Counted from the first letter of the stretch, positions 1 to 6,348 are shown. The stretch: 8,041 bases of DNA from Gammaproteobacteria bacterium (GCA_009885665.1 VFKI01000012.1:1-8041), one strand, 5' to 3'. Translations and numbers: made by a program. The notes: generated by a model from the sequence alone, not told the origin.

Positions 1-935
1 GCAATCATCGCGCCATTATCGGTACAAAAATCTGGGCGCGGAAAATAGACATTGCCGCCCAGTTTTTGTAACAAACCCTGCAACGCCGCACGCAACGCAC
101 CATTGGCACTCACCCCTCCCGCCACCACCAAGCTATTCAAGCCCGTCTGCTGTAATGCCCGGCGACATTTAATCACTAACGTATCGACCACCGCATCTTG
201 AAACGCACGCGCAATCGCCGCGCGCGTCGCATCATCGCCACGTTCCGCCGCACGTAGCGTGTTGGCTGCAAATGTTTTTAAACCACTAAAACTAAAATCA
301 ACCCCTGGACGATTCACCATGGGTCTGGGAAAATGAAAGCGCGCGGGATCGCCCTGCAGCGCTAATTTTTCCAGTGCCGCGCCGCCTGGATACCCTAAGC
401 CTAATAATTTCGCCGTTTTATCGAAAGCTTCACCTACCGCATCATCCACCGACTCGCCCAATAGCACATAATTCCCGACGCCGCCCACGCGTATTAATTG
501 CGTATGGCCACCAGAAACTAATAACGCCACAAAGGGAAACGCAGGCACGTCTGCTTCTAACATCGGCGCCAACAAATGCCCTTCCATATGATGCACCCCG
601 ACAGCCGGTACCGCCAACGCATACGCCAAACTGCGTCCCAATAGCGCGCCCACCAATAGCGCGCCCACCAAGCCAGGCCCTGCGGTATACGCAATCGCAT
701 CAATATTCGTCGTTTGACACCCCGCGTCTGCTAACACTTTTTCAATTAAAGGCAAGGTTTTTTGAATATGGTCACGCGAAGCAAGCTCGGGGACGACGCC
801 GCCATAGGCCGCATGCAAATCGACTTGACTATGCAAAGCATGCGCTAACAAGCCCTGTGCCGCATCGTATAGTGCGACACCCGTTTCATCGCACGATGTT
901 TCTATCCCTAACACTTTGAACGATTTACTTTGCAT
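1..935 (-). CDS. tsaD: tRNA N6-adenosine threonylcarbamoyltransferase TsaD (partial, C-terminus outside window)
   Basis: TsaD (formerly Gcp/YgjD) transfers the threonylcarbamoyl group from threonylcarbamoyl-AMP to A37 of ANN-decoding tRNAs, with TsaB and TsaE, in the cytoplasm. I translated the reverse strand by eye: 311 complete codons from the ATG at 935-933 with no stop. Visible landmarks are the N-terminal GIETSCDETG (residues 10-19), the AGPGLVGALL loop (85-94), the metal-binding HHMEGH with His116 and His120, the SGGHT loop (141-145), the GEAFDKTAKLLGLGYPGG nucleotide segment (168-185), and CTDNGAMI near the edge with the third metal ligand Asp306. Against the roughly 337-residue E. coli protein, only about the last 25-30 residues are missing, to the left of the window. 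The start is the first ATG, and the family motif begins at its usual distance from it. The gene is divergent from rpsU, as in E. coli. Nothing looks broken. Confidence 0.97.
   Translation of the reverse strand, partial: MQSKSFKVLGIETSCDETGVALYDAAQGLLAHALHSQVDLHAAYGGVVPELASRDHIQKTLPLIEKVLADAGCQTTNIDAIAYTAGPGLVGALLVGALLGRSLAYALAVPAVGVHHMEGHLLAPMLEADVPAFPFVALLVSGGHTQLIRVGGVGNYVLLGESVDDAVGEAFDKTAKLLGLGYPGGAALEKLALQGDPARFHFPRPMVNRPGVDFSFSGLKTFAANTLRAAERGDDATRAAIARAFQDAVVDTLVIKCRRALQQTGLNSLVVAGGVSANGALRAALQGLLQKLGGNVYFPRPDFCTDNGAMI
639..668. repeat. 15-bp perfect tandem repeat inside tsaD (2 copies)
   Basis: The unit CAATAGCGCGCCCAC occurs twice back to back at 639-653 and 654-668. On the coding (minus) strand it encodes the doubled stretch VGALLVGALL of TsaD. 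The family normally has GALLVGATVG here, so the reading frame and length are conserved. The repeat reflects codon choice or local conversion on an already repetitive peptide, not an insertion. Confidence 0.8.
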
Positions 936-958
936 TTGGATGAATTTCCGATTAGAAT
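930..958 (+). promoter_or_regulatory. candidate sigma-70 promoter for rpsU operon
   Basis: TTGCAT at 930-935 and TAGAAT at 953-958 are separated by 17 bp; the -10 matches consensus at 5 of 6 positions and the -35 at 3 of 6. Transcription would start near 965 and give an rpsU leader of about 145 nt. It overlaps the first codons of tsaD on the other strand. This is the best plus-strand match I found between 936 and 1108, but it is weak and the call is tentative. Confidence 0.3.
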
Positions 959-1073
959 CTTTGGTCTTTGAATCTGCTTGCGCGTATTAGTCACTATTCA
1001 GCGGGTGTCAGATTTTCCGCAAAAGATGCGCCAAAGACGGCCGTTTCTGCGGAGCACCTGAACAGTTACGCGC

Positions 1074-1082
1074 ATTATAGCA
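1074..1082 (-). promoter_or_regulatory. extended -10 promoter for tsaD
   Basis: Read on the minus strand the sequence is TGCTATAAT, a perfect TATAAT with the upstream TGn of an extended -10 element. The region 17 bp further upstream (GAGTTT) is a poor -35, which extended -10 promoters tolerate. Transcription would start near 1067 and run leftwards into tsaD with a leader of about 130 nt. The element lies only about 27 bp upstream of the rpsU start codon, so the tsaD promoter sits inside the probable rpsU leader and the two transcription units overlap head to head. Confidence 0.55.
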
Positions 1083-1108
1083 ACTTAAACTGGAGAAAAC
1101 TCGTCCTC

Positions 1109-1330
1109 ATGCCAAGCGTACGTGTGAAAGAAAATGAAAATTTCGAAGTGAGCCTGCGCCGCTTCAAACGTCTATGCGAAAAAGCCGGCATCTTGTCTGA
1201 CTTACGTCGCCATGAATTTTACGAAAAGCCCACCTGGGAACGTAAGCGCAAAAAAGCGTCTGCCGTAAAACGTTACCAGAAAAAGCTACAACGTGAAGTC
1301 AGCGGTTCTGACAAAGAACGTCGTGCATGA
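1109..1330 (+). CDS. rpsU: 30S ribosomal protein bS21
   Basis: bS21 is the small basic protein of the 30S platform near the anti-Shine-Dalgarno end of 16S rRNA and helps start translation. The 73-residue product begins MPSVRVKENENFEVSLRRFKR and continues through CEKAGILSDLRR, EFYEKP and a lysine/arginine-rich tail containing ASAVKR, matching the family along its length (E. coli 71 residues). The frame is open upstream to a TTG at 968, but the family N-terminus fixes the start at the ATG at 1109. The GGAG at 1092-1095 is 13 nt upstream and is a weak ribosome site. It is the first gene of the rpsU-yqeY-dnaG-rpoD cluster, and its stop overlaps the start of yqeY in an ATGA. Confidence 0.97.
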   Translation: MPSVRVKENENFEVSLRRFKRLCEKAGILSDLRRHEFYEKPTWERKRKKASAVKRYQKKLQREVSGSDKERRA

Positions 1331-1770
1331 GCATCAAAGACGCCATACAGACTGACATGAAAAACGCAATGCGGGCGGGTGAAAAAGAAAAACTCGCCAT
1401 CATTCGTCTTATCATGGCAGCGATCAAGCAACGCGAAGTCGATGAGCGCATCAGTTTAAATGATGAGCAAGTTTTAGCTGTGCTGGATAAAATGGTAAAA
1501 CAGCGCCGCGAATCTGTTGCGCAATATACCGCTGGCAACCGCCAAGATTTGGTCGATCAAGAAAACAAAGAGATCGCTTTCATTCAGCATTATCTACCAC
1601 CGCAATTATCTAGCGCTGAAGTTGACGCTTTGATTATTGCCGCCATTGCCGCAGCGGGTGCCACCAGTGGGCGCGACATGGGCAAAGTGATGGGCATCCT
1701 GAAGCCTCAATTGCAAGGCCGTGCTGACATGAGTCAAGTGAGCGCATCCATTAAAGAAAAACTAGCATAA
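1327..1770 (+). CDS. YqeY/GatB-like domain protein
   Basis: This is a 147-residue protein of the GatB/YqeY family (COG1610), related to the C-terminal tRNA-binding domains of the GatB amidotransferase subunit. The free-standing protein has no firmly established biochemical role, though a link to tRNA or tRNA-dependent amidation is often proposed. Visible features are an N-terminal helical part (about 1-90) containing EKLAIIRLIMAAIKQREVDER and VLDKMVKQRRES, then the family signature near the end: GRDMGKVMGILKPQLQGRAD (about 115-134) followed by MSQVSASIKEKL. The start ATG at 1327 overlaps the rpsU stop (ATGA) without an obvious Shine-Dalgarno, so translation is probably coupled to rpsU. The length is normal. 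Insertion of this gene between rpsU and dnaG is common in many proteobacteria but absent from E. coli. Confidence 0.93.
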   Translation: MSIKDAIQTDMKNAMRAGEKEKLAIIRLIMAAIKQREVDERISLNDEQVLAVLDKMVKQRRESVAQYTAGNRQDLVDQENKEIAFIQHYLPPQLSSAEVDALIIAAIAAAGATSGRDMGKVMGILKPQLQGRADMSQVSASIKEKLA

Positions 1771-1775
1771 CGATC

Positions 1776-1805
1776 GCGGCCATACTATCATGCTTGCATG
1801 GCCGC
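1776..1805 (+). promoter_or_regulatory. inverted repeat enclosing the dnaG start codon
   Basis: GCGGCCAT at 1776-1783 and ATGGCCGC at 1798-1805 are perfect 8-base inverted repeats with a 14-nt loop. The 3' arm begins with the dnaG ATG, so in the mRNA the start codon would be paired. There is no Shine-Dalgarno of note before dnaG and no U-tract after the stem, so it does not look like an intrinsic terminator. Restraint of primase translation is the simplest reading; this is inference. Confidence 0.5.
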
Positions 1806-3525
1806 TAAAATCCCTCGTGAATTCATTCAAACCCTACTGGGTCGCATCAATATCATCGATCTCATCAGCGATCGCGGCGTCCCCTTGCAAAAAAAATCAG
1901 GCAGCAATTATTTTGCCAGCTGCCCATTTCACACGGAAAAATCCGGCTCTTTTTCTGTCAGCCAAACCAAGCAGTTTTATCATTGCTTTGGTTGCGGCGT
2001 ACACGGCAACGCTATTGATTTCCTTATCGCCTATGACCGTCTCAATTTTCCAGAAGCCGTCGAAACGCTCGCGCGTCAGATCGGCCTAGATATTCCGCGT
2101 GAAGCCGGTAGTCATACCCCCACAACGCCCGCTGTTTCGCCCGACCTCTACGCCTTAATGGAAAAAATCAGTCGCCACTATCAGCAAGCGCTACGCCGCC
2201 ACCCTGCCGCCATCGATTATCTCAAACAGCGCGGTTTGACCGGTGAAATCGCTCGCCAATTTGGGCTAGGCTTTGCGCCCGACAGTTGGGATAACTTATT
2301 ACGCACGTTGGGTACCACGCCCGCATTACGCGAACAATTACACACCTGCGGCATGCTGATTAAAAAAGACGATGGCGGCTACTATGATCGCTTCCGCGAT
2401 CGCATTCAATTTCCCATCCATGATCGCCGCGGCCGTATTATTGGCTTTGGCGGCCGCATTATACAAAAAGGTGAACCCAAATATTTAAATTCGCCCGAAA
2501 CGCCTTTATTTCATAAGGGAAATGAACTTTACGGCTTATATCACGCTCAACAGGCACACCGTAAACTGACGCGCATATTAATTGTTGAAGGGTATATGGA
2601 TGTGATCGCTCTTTACCAACATGGCGTCAACTTTGCTGTCGCCACATTGGGAACAGCAACAACACCCGGGCATTTACAACAATTATTTCGTCATACCCCC
2701 GAAATCATTTTTTGCTTTGATGGCGATGCCGCAGGTCGCACTGCTGCGTGGCGCGCGCTGACTGTCGCCTTACCCTTAATGACAGACGGTCGCACCGTAC
2801 GTTTCCTGTTTTTACCCGACGGCGAAGATCCCGACACTTTAGTGCGTAAAATTGGCTATGACGCCTTTCTGCAAAAACTTGCCACTGCCGAACCTTTATC
2901 ACAATTCTTTTTTCAATCGCTGGCGGCGCAAGTGGATATGGCGCACCTCGATGGCCGCGCACGGCTCGCGTCGCTCGCGATGGAGCATATGAAACAAATA
3001 CCAACGGGTATTTTTCAACACATGATGCAAGATGAACTCGCCCGCCTGACGCGCATGGACAGCCTACGCCACGCGGCACCACCGCCGACGCCACGTAAGT
3101 CCGCTCCCCCTAAAACCGCGAACCGACCGCTATCCCCCTTACGTTTAGCCATTACGTTATTGACACAACGACCCGCATTAGCCAGTACCATCGACGAACC
3201 ATTACCCGCCTGGGAAGGCCGCGGCATGGATCTATTACAAAAAATATGTGCCTTATTACACGCCCAACCCACGCTGACGACGGCCGGTCTATTAGAAAAT
3301 TTTCGCGACACAGAAAGCATTTATACCATCTTAGCAAAATTGGCCAGCATACCGCTGACCATTCCAGAGGACGGCTATCCAGCAGAGTTTCAAGGTGCGC
3401 TACGCCAACTGCATCGCCAACAACGCGCACAGACGATTGAACAGTTGATTGCCAAAGCGAAAAGCGCACCACTCAACAGTGATGAAAAAGCAACACTGAA
3501 TGCATTGATTCGTAGCAAAAATTAA
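1798..3525 (+). CDS. dnaG: DNA primase DnaG
   Basis: DnaG makes the RNA primers for replication and is recruited by the DnaB helicase. The product is 575 residues (E. coli 581). Domains in order: the N-terminal CHC2 zinc-binding domain with Cys42, His45, Cys63 and Cys66; the catalytic core with the RNA-polymerase basic segment KYLNSPETPLFHKG (about 228-241); the TOPRIM part with Glu264 in LIVEGYMDV, Asp308 and Asp310 in FCFDGDAAGR, and Asp344/Asp346 in DGEDPD; a proline-rich linker near 427-447; and a C-terminal helical DnaB-interaction domain to 575. All catalytic residues are present. The start at 1798 gives MAAKIPREFI, which matches the family, whereas the ATG at 1790 is in another frame. 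It starts 27 nt after yqeY with no good Shine-Dalgarno, which fits the known low expression of primase within this operon type. Confidence 0.98.
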   Translation: MAAKIPREFIQTLLGRINIIDLISDRGVPLQKKSGSNYFASCPFHTEKSGSFSVSQTKQFYHCFGCGVHGNAIDFLIAYDRLNFPEAVETLARQIGLDIPREAGSHTPTTPAVSPDLYALMEKISRHYQQALRRHPAAIDYLKQRGLTGEIARQFGLGFAPDSWDNLLRTLGTTPALREQLHTCGMLIKKDDGGYYDRFRDRIQFPIHDRRGRIIGFGGRIIQKGEPKYLNSPETPLFHKGNELYGLYHAQQAHRKLTRILIVEGYMDVIALYQHGVNFAVATLGTATTPGHLQQLFRHTPEIIFCFDGDAAGRTAAWRALTVALPLMTDGRTVRFLFLPDGEDPDTLVRKIGYDAFLQKLATAEPLSQFFFQSLAAQVDMAHLDGRARLASLAMEHMKQIPTGIFQHMMQDELARLTRMDSLRHAAPPPTPRKSAPPKTANRPLSPLRLAITLLTQRPALASTIDEPLPAWEGRGMDLLQKICALLHAQPTLTTAGLLENFRDTESIYTILAKLASIPLTIPEDGYPAEFQGALRQLHRQQRAQTIEQLIAKAKSAPLNSDEKATLNALIRSKN

Positions 3526-3541
3526 TTTTTCTCGGTATAAT
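3513..3541 (+). promoter_or_regulatory. probable rpoD promoter with consensus -10
   Basis: A perfect TATAAT lies at 3536-3541, just after the dnaG stop. The hexamer 17 bp upstream is TAGCAA (3513-3518), only a 3 of 6 match, with an A/T-rich spacer. Transcription would start near 3548 and give an rpoD leader of about 235 nt. A separate promoter near the dnaG-rpoD junction is known in other gammaproteobacteria. The -10 is convincing; the -35 is weak. Confidence 0.5.
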
Positions 3542-3598
3542 GCTTCGCTCGTAACTGCTTGCACGTCAGGCGGTCTTTACGTGATGGGGGGTTCGTAA

Positions 3599-3727
3599 GT
3601 CGCAACCGACATTCCGCACCAAAGTATTTTTTGCATCTCACAAAAGATAGGGTAGGGGAACTGAGTACGCGGCAAACTGCATTGACGAGCGTCAAAAAAG
3701 ACGAAGGTGCGAGATGTCGGTCGCAAC
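3599..3727 (+). promoter_or_regulatory. long imperfect hairpin in the rpoD leader (possible structured RNA)
   Basis: Bases 3599-3620 can pair with 3706-3727: 18 Watson-Crick pairs, one G-U and three C-A mismatches out of 22. After a symmetric 3 x 3 internal loop the pairing continues with 3624-3632 against 3694-3702 (GT, a mismatch, then six T-A pairs). This gives two arms of about 34 nt around a roughly 60-nt apical region, which itself contains a TTGAC/GTCAA hairpin (3682-3695) that would compete at its outer end. No coding potential is convincing here and there is no T-run to end a separate small RNA. I compared it mentally with 6S, 4.5S and RNase P RNA and saw none of their signature motifs. 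A leader structure controlling rpoD, or an unknown small RNA, are both possible. Confidence 0.5.
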
Positions 3728-3784
3728 CCTCGTTCTTTGTCTACCCACTCCCACCATATCTAAACAATAGGTTCAGCGAGGCTT

Positions 3785-5632
3785 ATGGATCAGGAACAGC
3801 AGCGTTCACGTTTAAAAGACCTTATCGCTCGCGGTAAAGAGCAAGGCTTTCTAACATATTCCGACATCAACGATCACATCCTTGACATCATCGATCCTGA
3901 ACAGATTGGTGAAATTATTGGCATGTTAAATGACATGGGCATACGCGTAGCTGAAACTGCACCCGACGCCGAAGAAATGCTGCTCGCTGACAATGAGTCC
4001 TCTGATGACGAAGTGGCAGCAGAAGAAGTCGCCACCGCGCTGGCTGCGGTCGACAGTGAATTTGGTCGCACCACTGATCCGGTGCGCATGTATATGCGTG
4101 AAATGGGTAGCGTTGAATTATTATCGCGCGAAGGTGAAATTGCCATTGCCAAGCGCATCGAGGAAGGCATGCAGCAAATGCTGTCAACCTTGGCATCCCA
4201 ACCACAAATGATTGCCGAAGTACTCGCTGAATACGATCGCGTCACGCAAGGTGAAATGCGTCTTGCCGAAGTCATCAGCGGCTATGCTGAAGTTGCACCA
4301 GAAGTGATTGCCGAAGAAGTTCTCGAAAAAGTCACCGCGGGTGAAGACGGCGATGAAAGTGGCGACGACGAAGGCGAAGGCGAAGGGGGTGCAGGCACGT
4401 TTGAAGAAGAATCAGGCCCCGACCCTGAAGTCGCGCGCGTACGTTTTGAAGAGTTACGGCGCTTTTATGAAGAAGCAGTTGCTGCCGAAAAGAAACATGG
4501 TATCACCCATAAAAAAACCATTGAAGCACGTGACGCATTATCGCGTTGTTTTATCGATATCAAACTGGCGGCACGCCAATTTAACAAATTATCGCGTAAA
4601 ATGCGCAGCCTGTTAGATGAAATTCGCGGCCAAGAACGCTATGTTATGACGCTATGCGTCAACAAAGGGAGGATGCCGCGCAAAGTGTTCATCCAGGCTT
4701 TCCTGAATAATGAAATCAACCTGGATTGGTTTAAGCCAAGTGTGCATAAAGGTAAGCCTTATTTCAACGCGGTCAAAAACAGCATGCCGGAAATTCAGCG
4801 CGCGCAGAAAAAATTGATTGCGCTTGAAGAACAAATGCAGATGACGATTGCCACCATCAAAGAAGTCAATCGGCGTATGTCTATTGGTGAAGCCAAGGCA
4901 CGACGCGCTAAAAAAGAAATGGTCGAAGCCAATTTGCGCTTAGTTATCTCAATCGCCAAAAAATACACCAACCGCGGTTTGCAATTTCTCGATCTCATTC
5001 AAGAAGGCAATATTGGCTTAATGAAAGCGGTTGATAAATTTGAATATCAGCGCGGCTATAAGTTTTCAACGTATGCGACATGGTGGATACGCCAAGCAAT
5101 CACGCGTTCGATTGCCGACCAAGCGCGCACAATCCGTATTCCTGTGCATATGATTGAAACCATCAACAAACTCAATCGTATTTCGCGGCAAATTTTACAA
5201 GAAACGGGTCTCGAACCGACCCCGGAAGAGTTGAGTAAGCGCATGGAATTGCCGGAAGATAAAATTCGCAAAGTATTAAAAATTGCCAAAGAACCCATTT
5301 CGATGGAAACGCCAATTGGTGATGATGAAGACTCGCATTTAGGTGACTTTATCGAAGATATCAGCATGTTATCCCCTATCGACGCCGCTACCGGCAGTGG
5401 CTTATATGAAGCAACGCAGCGAATCCTCGATTCACTCACCCCGCGCGAAGCCAAAGTATTGCGCATGCGTTTTGGTATCAACATGAATACCGATCACACC
5501 CTGGAAGAAGTGGGCAAGCAATTTGATGTAACGCGCGAACGTATCCGTCAGATTGAAGCGAAGGCATTACGCAAATTGCGCCATCCATCCCGCTCTGAAC
5601 AATTACGGAGCTTCCTCGAAGAGCAAGAATAA
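3785..5632 (+). CDS. rpoD: RNA polymerase primary sigma factor RpoD (sigma-70)
   Basis: The housekeeping sigma factor directs core RNA polymerase to -35/-10 promoters. The product is 615 residues (E. coli 613). Regions in order: 1.1 at about 1-80, with RGKEQGFLTY and a family-typical MGIRVAETAPDAEE; 1.2 at about 94-128 (GRTTDPVRMYMREMG); a long non-conserved region to about 365 containing a Glu/Asp/Gly-rich stretch at 186-213; region 2 at about 370-445 with the nearly invariant core including FLDLIQEGNIGLMKAVDKFE and YATWWIRQAITRSIADQA; region 3 at about 455-533 (RIPVHMIETINKLNR, KEPISMETPIGDDEDSHLGD); and region 4 at about 545-610 with the -35-binding helix-turn-helix LEEVGKQFDVTRERIRQIEA. 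The start is placed by the family N-terminus. GAGG at 3778-3781 is rather close to the ATG. It follows dnaG after a 259-bp structured gap and has its own likely promoter. Confidence 0.99.
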   Translation: MDQEQQRSRLKDLIARGKEQGFLTYSDINDHILDIIDPEQIGEIIGMLNDMGIRVAETAPDAEEMLLADNESSDDEVAAEEVATALAAVDSEFGRTTDPVRMYMREMGSVELLSREGEIAIAKRIEEGMQQMLSTLASQPQMIAEVLAEYDRVTQGEMRLAEVISGYAEVAPEVIAEEVLEKVTAGEDGDESGDDEGEGEGGAGTFEEESGPDPEVARVRFEELRRFYEEAVAAEKKHGITHKKTIEARDALSRCFIDIKLAARQFNKLSRKMRSLLDEIRGQERYVMTLCVNKGRMPRKVFIQAFLNNEINLDWFKPSVHKGKPYFNAVKNSMPEIQRAQKKLIALEEQMQMTIATIKEVNRRMSIGEAKARRAKKEMVEANLRLVISIAKKYTNRGLQFLDLIQEGNIGLMKAVDKFEYQRGYKFSTYATWWIRQAITRSIADQARTIRIPVHMIETINKLNRISRQILQETGLEPTPEELSKRMELPEDKIRKVLKIAKEPISMETPIGDDEDSHLGDFIEDISMLSPIDAATGSGLYEATQRILDSLTPREAKVLRMRFGINMNTDHTLEEVGKQFDVTRERIRQIEAKALRKLRHPSRSEQLRSFLEEQE

Positions 5633-5641
5633 GGCGCATAG

Positions 5642-6061
5642 ATGAACAAGGGTAGCACGCTACAACTTACGCCACTCACGAATGCTATTCAGCGCTTGGC
5701 TGAAGGCTGGGCACGGTATGAGCAAGACATCAGTGACACACAAATCCGTGATGGCTTAATTCAGCGCTTTGAATTTGCATATGAACTAAGCCATAAGACA
5801 TTAAAATATTACTTAGAATCGGTTTCCGCCAATCCGAAACGACATGATGAAATGCCTTTTGCTGAAATTATTCGCTCTGCCAATGAACAAAACTTACTCC
5901 TGGGCGATTGGTCAAACTGGCGCAACTATCGTGATATGCGGAGCAAAACAAGCCACGCCTACGATGAAAAAATTGCCATTAGCGTCGTCAAAGGCATTCC
6001 AGCCTTTCTAGCTGAAGCGGCGCATCTGCTGCAGCGCTTACAAGAAAACGTAAAAGATTGA
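5642..6061 (+). CDS. HEPN-family nucleotidyltransferase substrate-binding protein (HI0074-like), apparently orphan
   Basis: The 139-residue, mostly helical protein matches the HI0074 family, whose members normally pair with a minimal nucleotidyltransferase (MNT, HI0073-like). In characterised HEPN/MNT pairs the HEPN protein is an RNase toxin and the MNT blocks it by adenylylating the tyrosine of the RX4HXY motif. Visible here are the family stretch DGLIQRFEFAYELSHKTLKYYLE (about 37-59), LLLGDWSNWRNYRDMRSKTSHAYDE (about 85-109), and the complete motif Arg100-X4-His105-X-Tyr107. The start ATG lies 9 nt after the rpoD stop, with AAGG at 5631-5634 overlapping that stop as Shine-Dalgarno, so it is probably cotranscribed with rpoD. 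No MNT gene is present on either strand of the window. Toxicity is an inference from the intact motif. Confidence 0.88.
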   Translation: MNKGSTLQLTPLTNAIQRLAEGWARYEQDISDTQIRDGLIQRFEFAYELSHKTLKYYLESVSANPKRHDEMPFAEIIRSANEQNLLLGDWSNWRNYRDMRSKTSHAYDEKIAISVVKGIPAFLAEAAHLLQRLQENVKD

Positions 6062-6084
6062 CGGAGCATAAATTTGACGGAGCA
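6058..6084. repeat. 11-bp direct repeat after the HEPN gene
   Basis: TTGACGGAGCA occurs at 6058-6068, spanning the HEPN stop codon, and again at 6074-6084 with 5 bases between. The second copy also forms a weak TTGAC/GTCAA hairpin with 6088-6092. It may be a small tandem duplication; no function is evident. Confidence 0.6.
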
Positions 6085-6085
6085 C

Positions 6086-6114
6086 TAGTCAAAACCATCC
6101 GCCTAAGGTATGAT
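6086..6114 (+). promoter_or_regulatory. candidate promoter for the tRNA gene
   Basis: TAGTCA (6086-6091) and TATGAT (6109-6114) with a 17-bp spacer match consensus at 4 of 6 and 5 of 6 positions. Predicted initiation near 6121 is about 14 nt before the mature tRNA 5' end, a reasonable distance for a tRNA leader. Read-through from rpoD is also possible, since I see no terminator in between. Confidence 0.45.
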
Positions 6115-6134
6115 CTTGGGCTATCCGCGTGAAC

Positions 6135-6208
6135 GGGCCTATAGCTCAGTTGGTTAGAGCAGGAGACTCATAATCTCTTGGTCCCAGGTTCGAGTCCTGG
6201 TGGGCCCA
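6135..6208 (+). tRNA. tRNA with anticodon CAU, probably tRNA-Ile2 (lysidine type)
   Basis: A full cloverleaf of 74 nt can be drawn. The acceptor stem GGGCCTA pairs with TGGGCCC (one G-U), the D stem is GCTC/GAGC, the anticodon stem GGAGA/TCTCT carries the loop CTCATAA with anticodon CAT at 6169-6171, the variable loop is TGGTC, the T stem is CCAGG/CCTGG with loop TTCGAGT, and the discriminator is A. The CAU anticodon leaves elongator Met or Ile2. C4-G69 and C5-G68 in the acceptor stem are the positive determinants known for the lysidine synthetase TilS in E. coli, and the body resembles E. coli ileX, so I favour tRNA-Ile2 reading AUA after lysidine modification of C34. The 3' CCA is not encoded: the gene is followed by TTG. 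There are no initiator features. Confidence 0.95.
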
Positions 6209-6216
6209 TTGTAAAT
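6183..6216. repeat. direct repeat copy 1 (tRNA 3' end plus flank)
   Basis: This 34-bp segment covers the T arm, the acceptor 3' strand and the first 8 bases after the tRNA. It matches 7863-7896 at 30 of 34 positions at a distance of 1680 bp. The pair brackets the ankyrin gene in the way attL/attR bracket an element integrated at a tRNA 3' end. Confidence 0.8.
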
Positions 6217-6268
6217 CTAAATATAAGTATAATGTGTATCGGAGATACCGTAACAACGCATCCCCCTA

Positions 6269-6285
6269 CGTGGGCAGAGCCCGCG
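6269..6285 (+). other. 7-bp stem-loop between tRNA and ankyrin gene
   Basis: CGTGGGC (6269-6275) pairs with GCCCGCG (6279-6285) through seven pairs including one T-G, around the triloop AGA. No T-run follows, so it is not a standard intrinsic terminator. It could mark the end of the tRNA transcript or be part of the repeated flank. Confidence 0.4.
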
Positions 6286-6295
6286 CTTAACGGAA

Positions 6296-6305
6296 CCCCC
6301 CCCCC
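6296..6305. repeat. C10 homopolymer upstream of the ankyrin gene
   Basis: Ten consecutive C residues lie 43 bp before the probable -10 and 73 bp before the start codon of the ankyrin gene. Tracts like this change length by slipped-strand mispairing and can tune promoters in host-associated bacteria. The second copy of the flanking repeat has only five C residues at the matching place (7989-7993). Confidence 0.7.
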
Positions 6306-6315
6306 ATCGTGTAAA
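6301..6315. repeat. second repeated block, copy 1
   Basis: CCCCCATCGTGTAAA here and CCCCCATCGCGTAAA at 7989-8003 differ at one base of 15. Their spacing (1688 bp) nearly equals that of the tRNA 3' repeat (1680 bp), so the tRNA end and about 100 bp of flank look like one duplicated, diverged segment. Confidence 0.55.
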
Positions 6316-6348
6316 AGCTGCTTGAGGGGCGAGCAGTTACTGAGAAAC

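Noticed and set aside
639..668. Tandem repeat in tsaD as an insertion or mutation
   Set aside because: Residue spacing matches the family exactly, so nothing was inserted; the two units only use the same codons for a naturally repetitive peptide.
374..919. A 181-codon plus-strand open frame
   Set aside because: It is antisense to tsaD, which has clear family motifs on the minus strand; the frame's peptide is Pro/His/Arg-rich and unlike a protein.
968..1108. N-terminal extension of bS21 from a TTG at 968
   Set aside because: The family N-terminus starts exactly at the ATG at 1109, and the extra 47 codons cover the promoter region and the tsaD extended -10.
3599..3727. 6S RNA, 4.5S RNA or RNase P RNA
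   Set aside because: The signature sequences of these RNAs are not visible and the size or context does not fit; only the presence of a long hairpin is similar to 6S.
3559..3837. Small ORF (92 codons) between dnaG and rpoD
   Set aside because: It starts at a non-ATG codon, overlaps the rpoD start, and follows a region better explained by a long RNA hairpin.
6074..6114. TTGACG at 6074-6079 as -35 for the TATGAT at 6109
   Set aside because: The spacer would be 29 bp; TAGTCA at 6086-6091 with 17 bp fits better.
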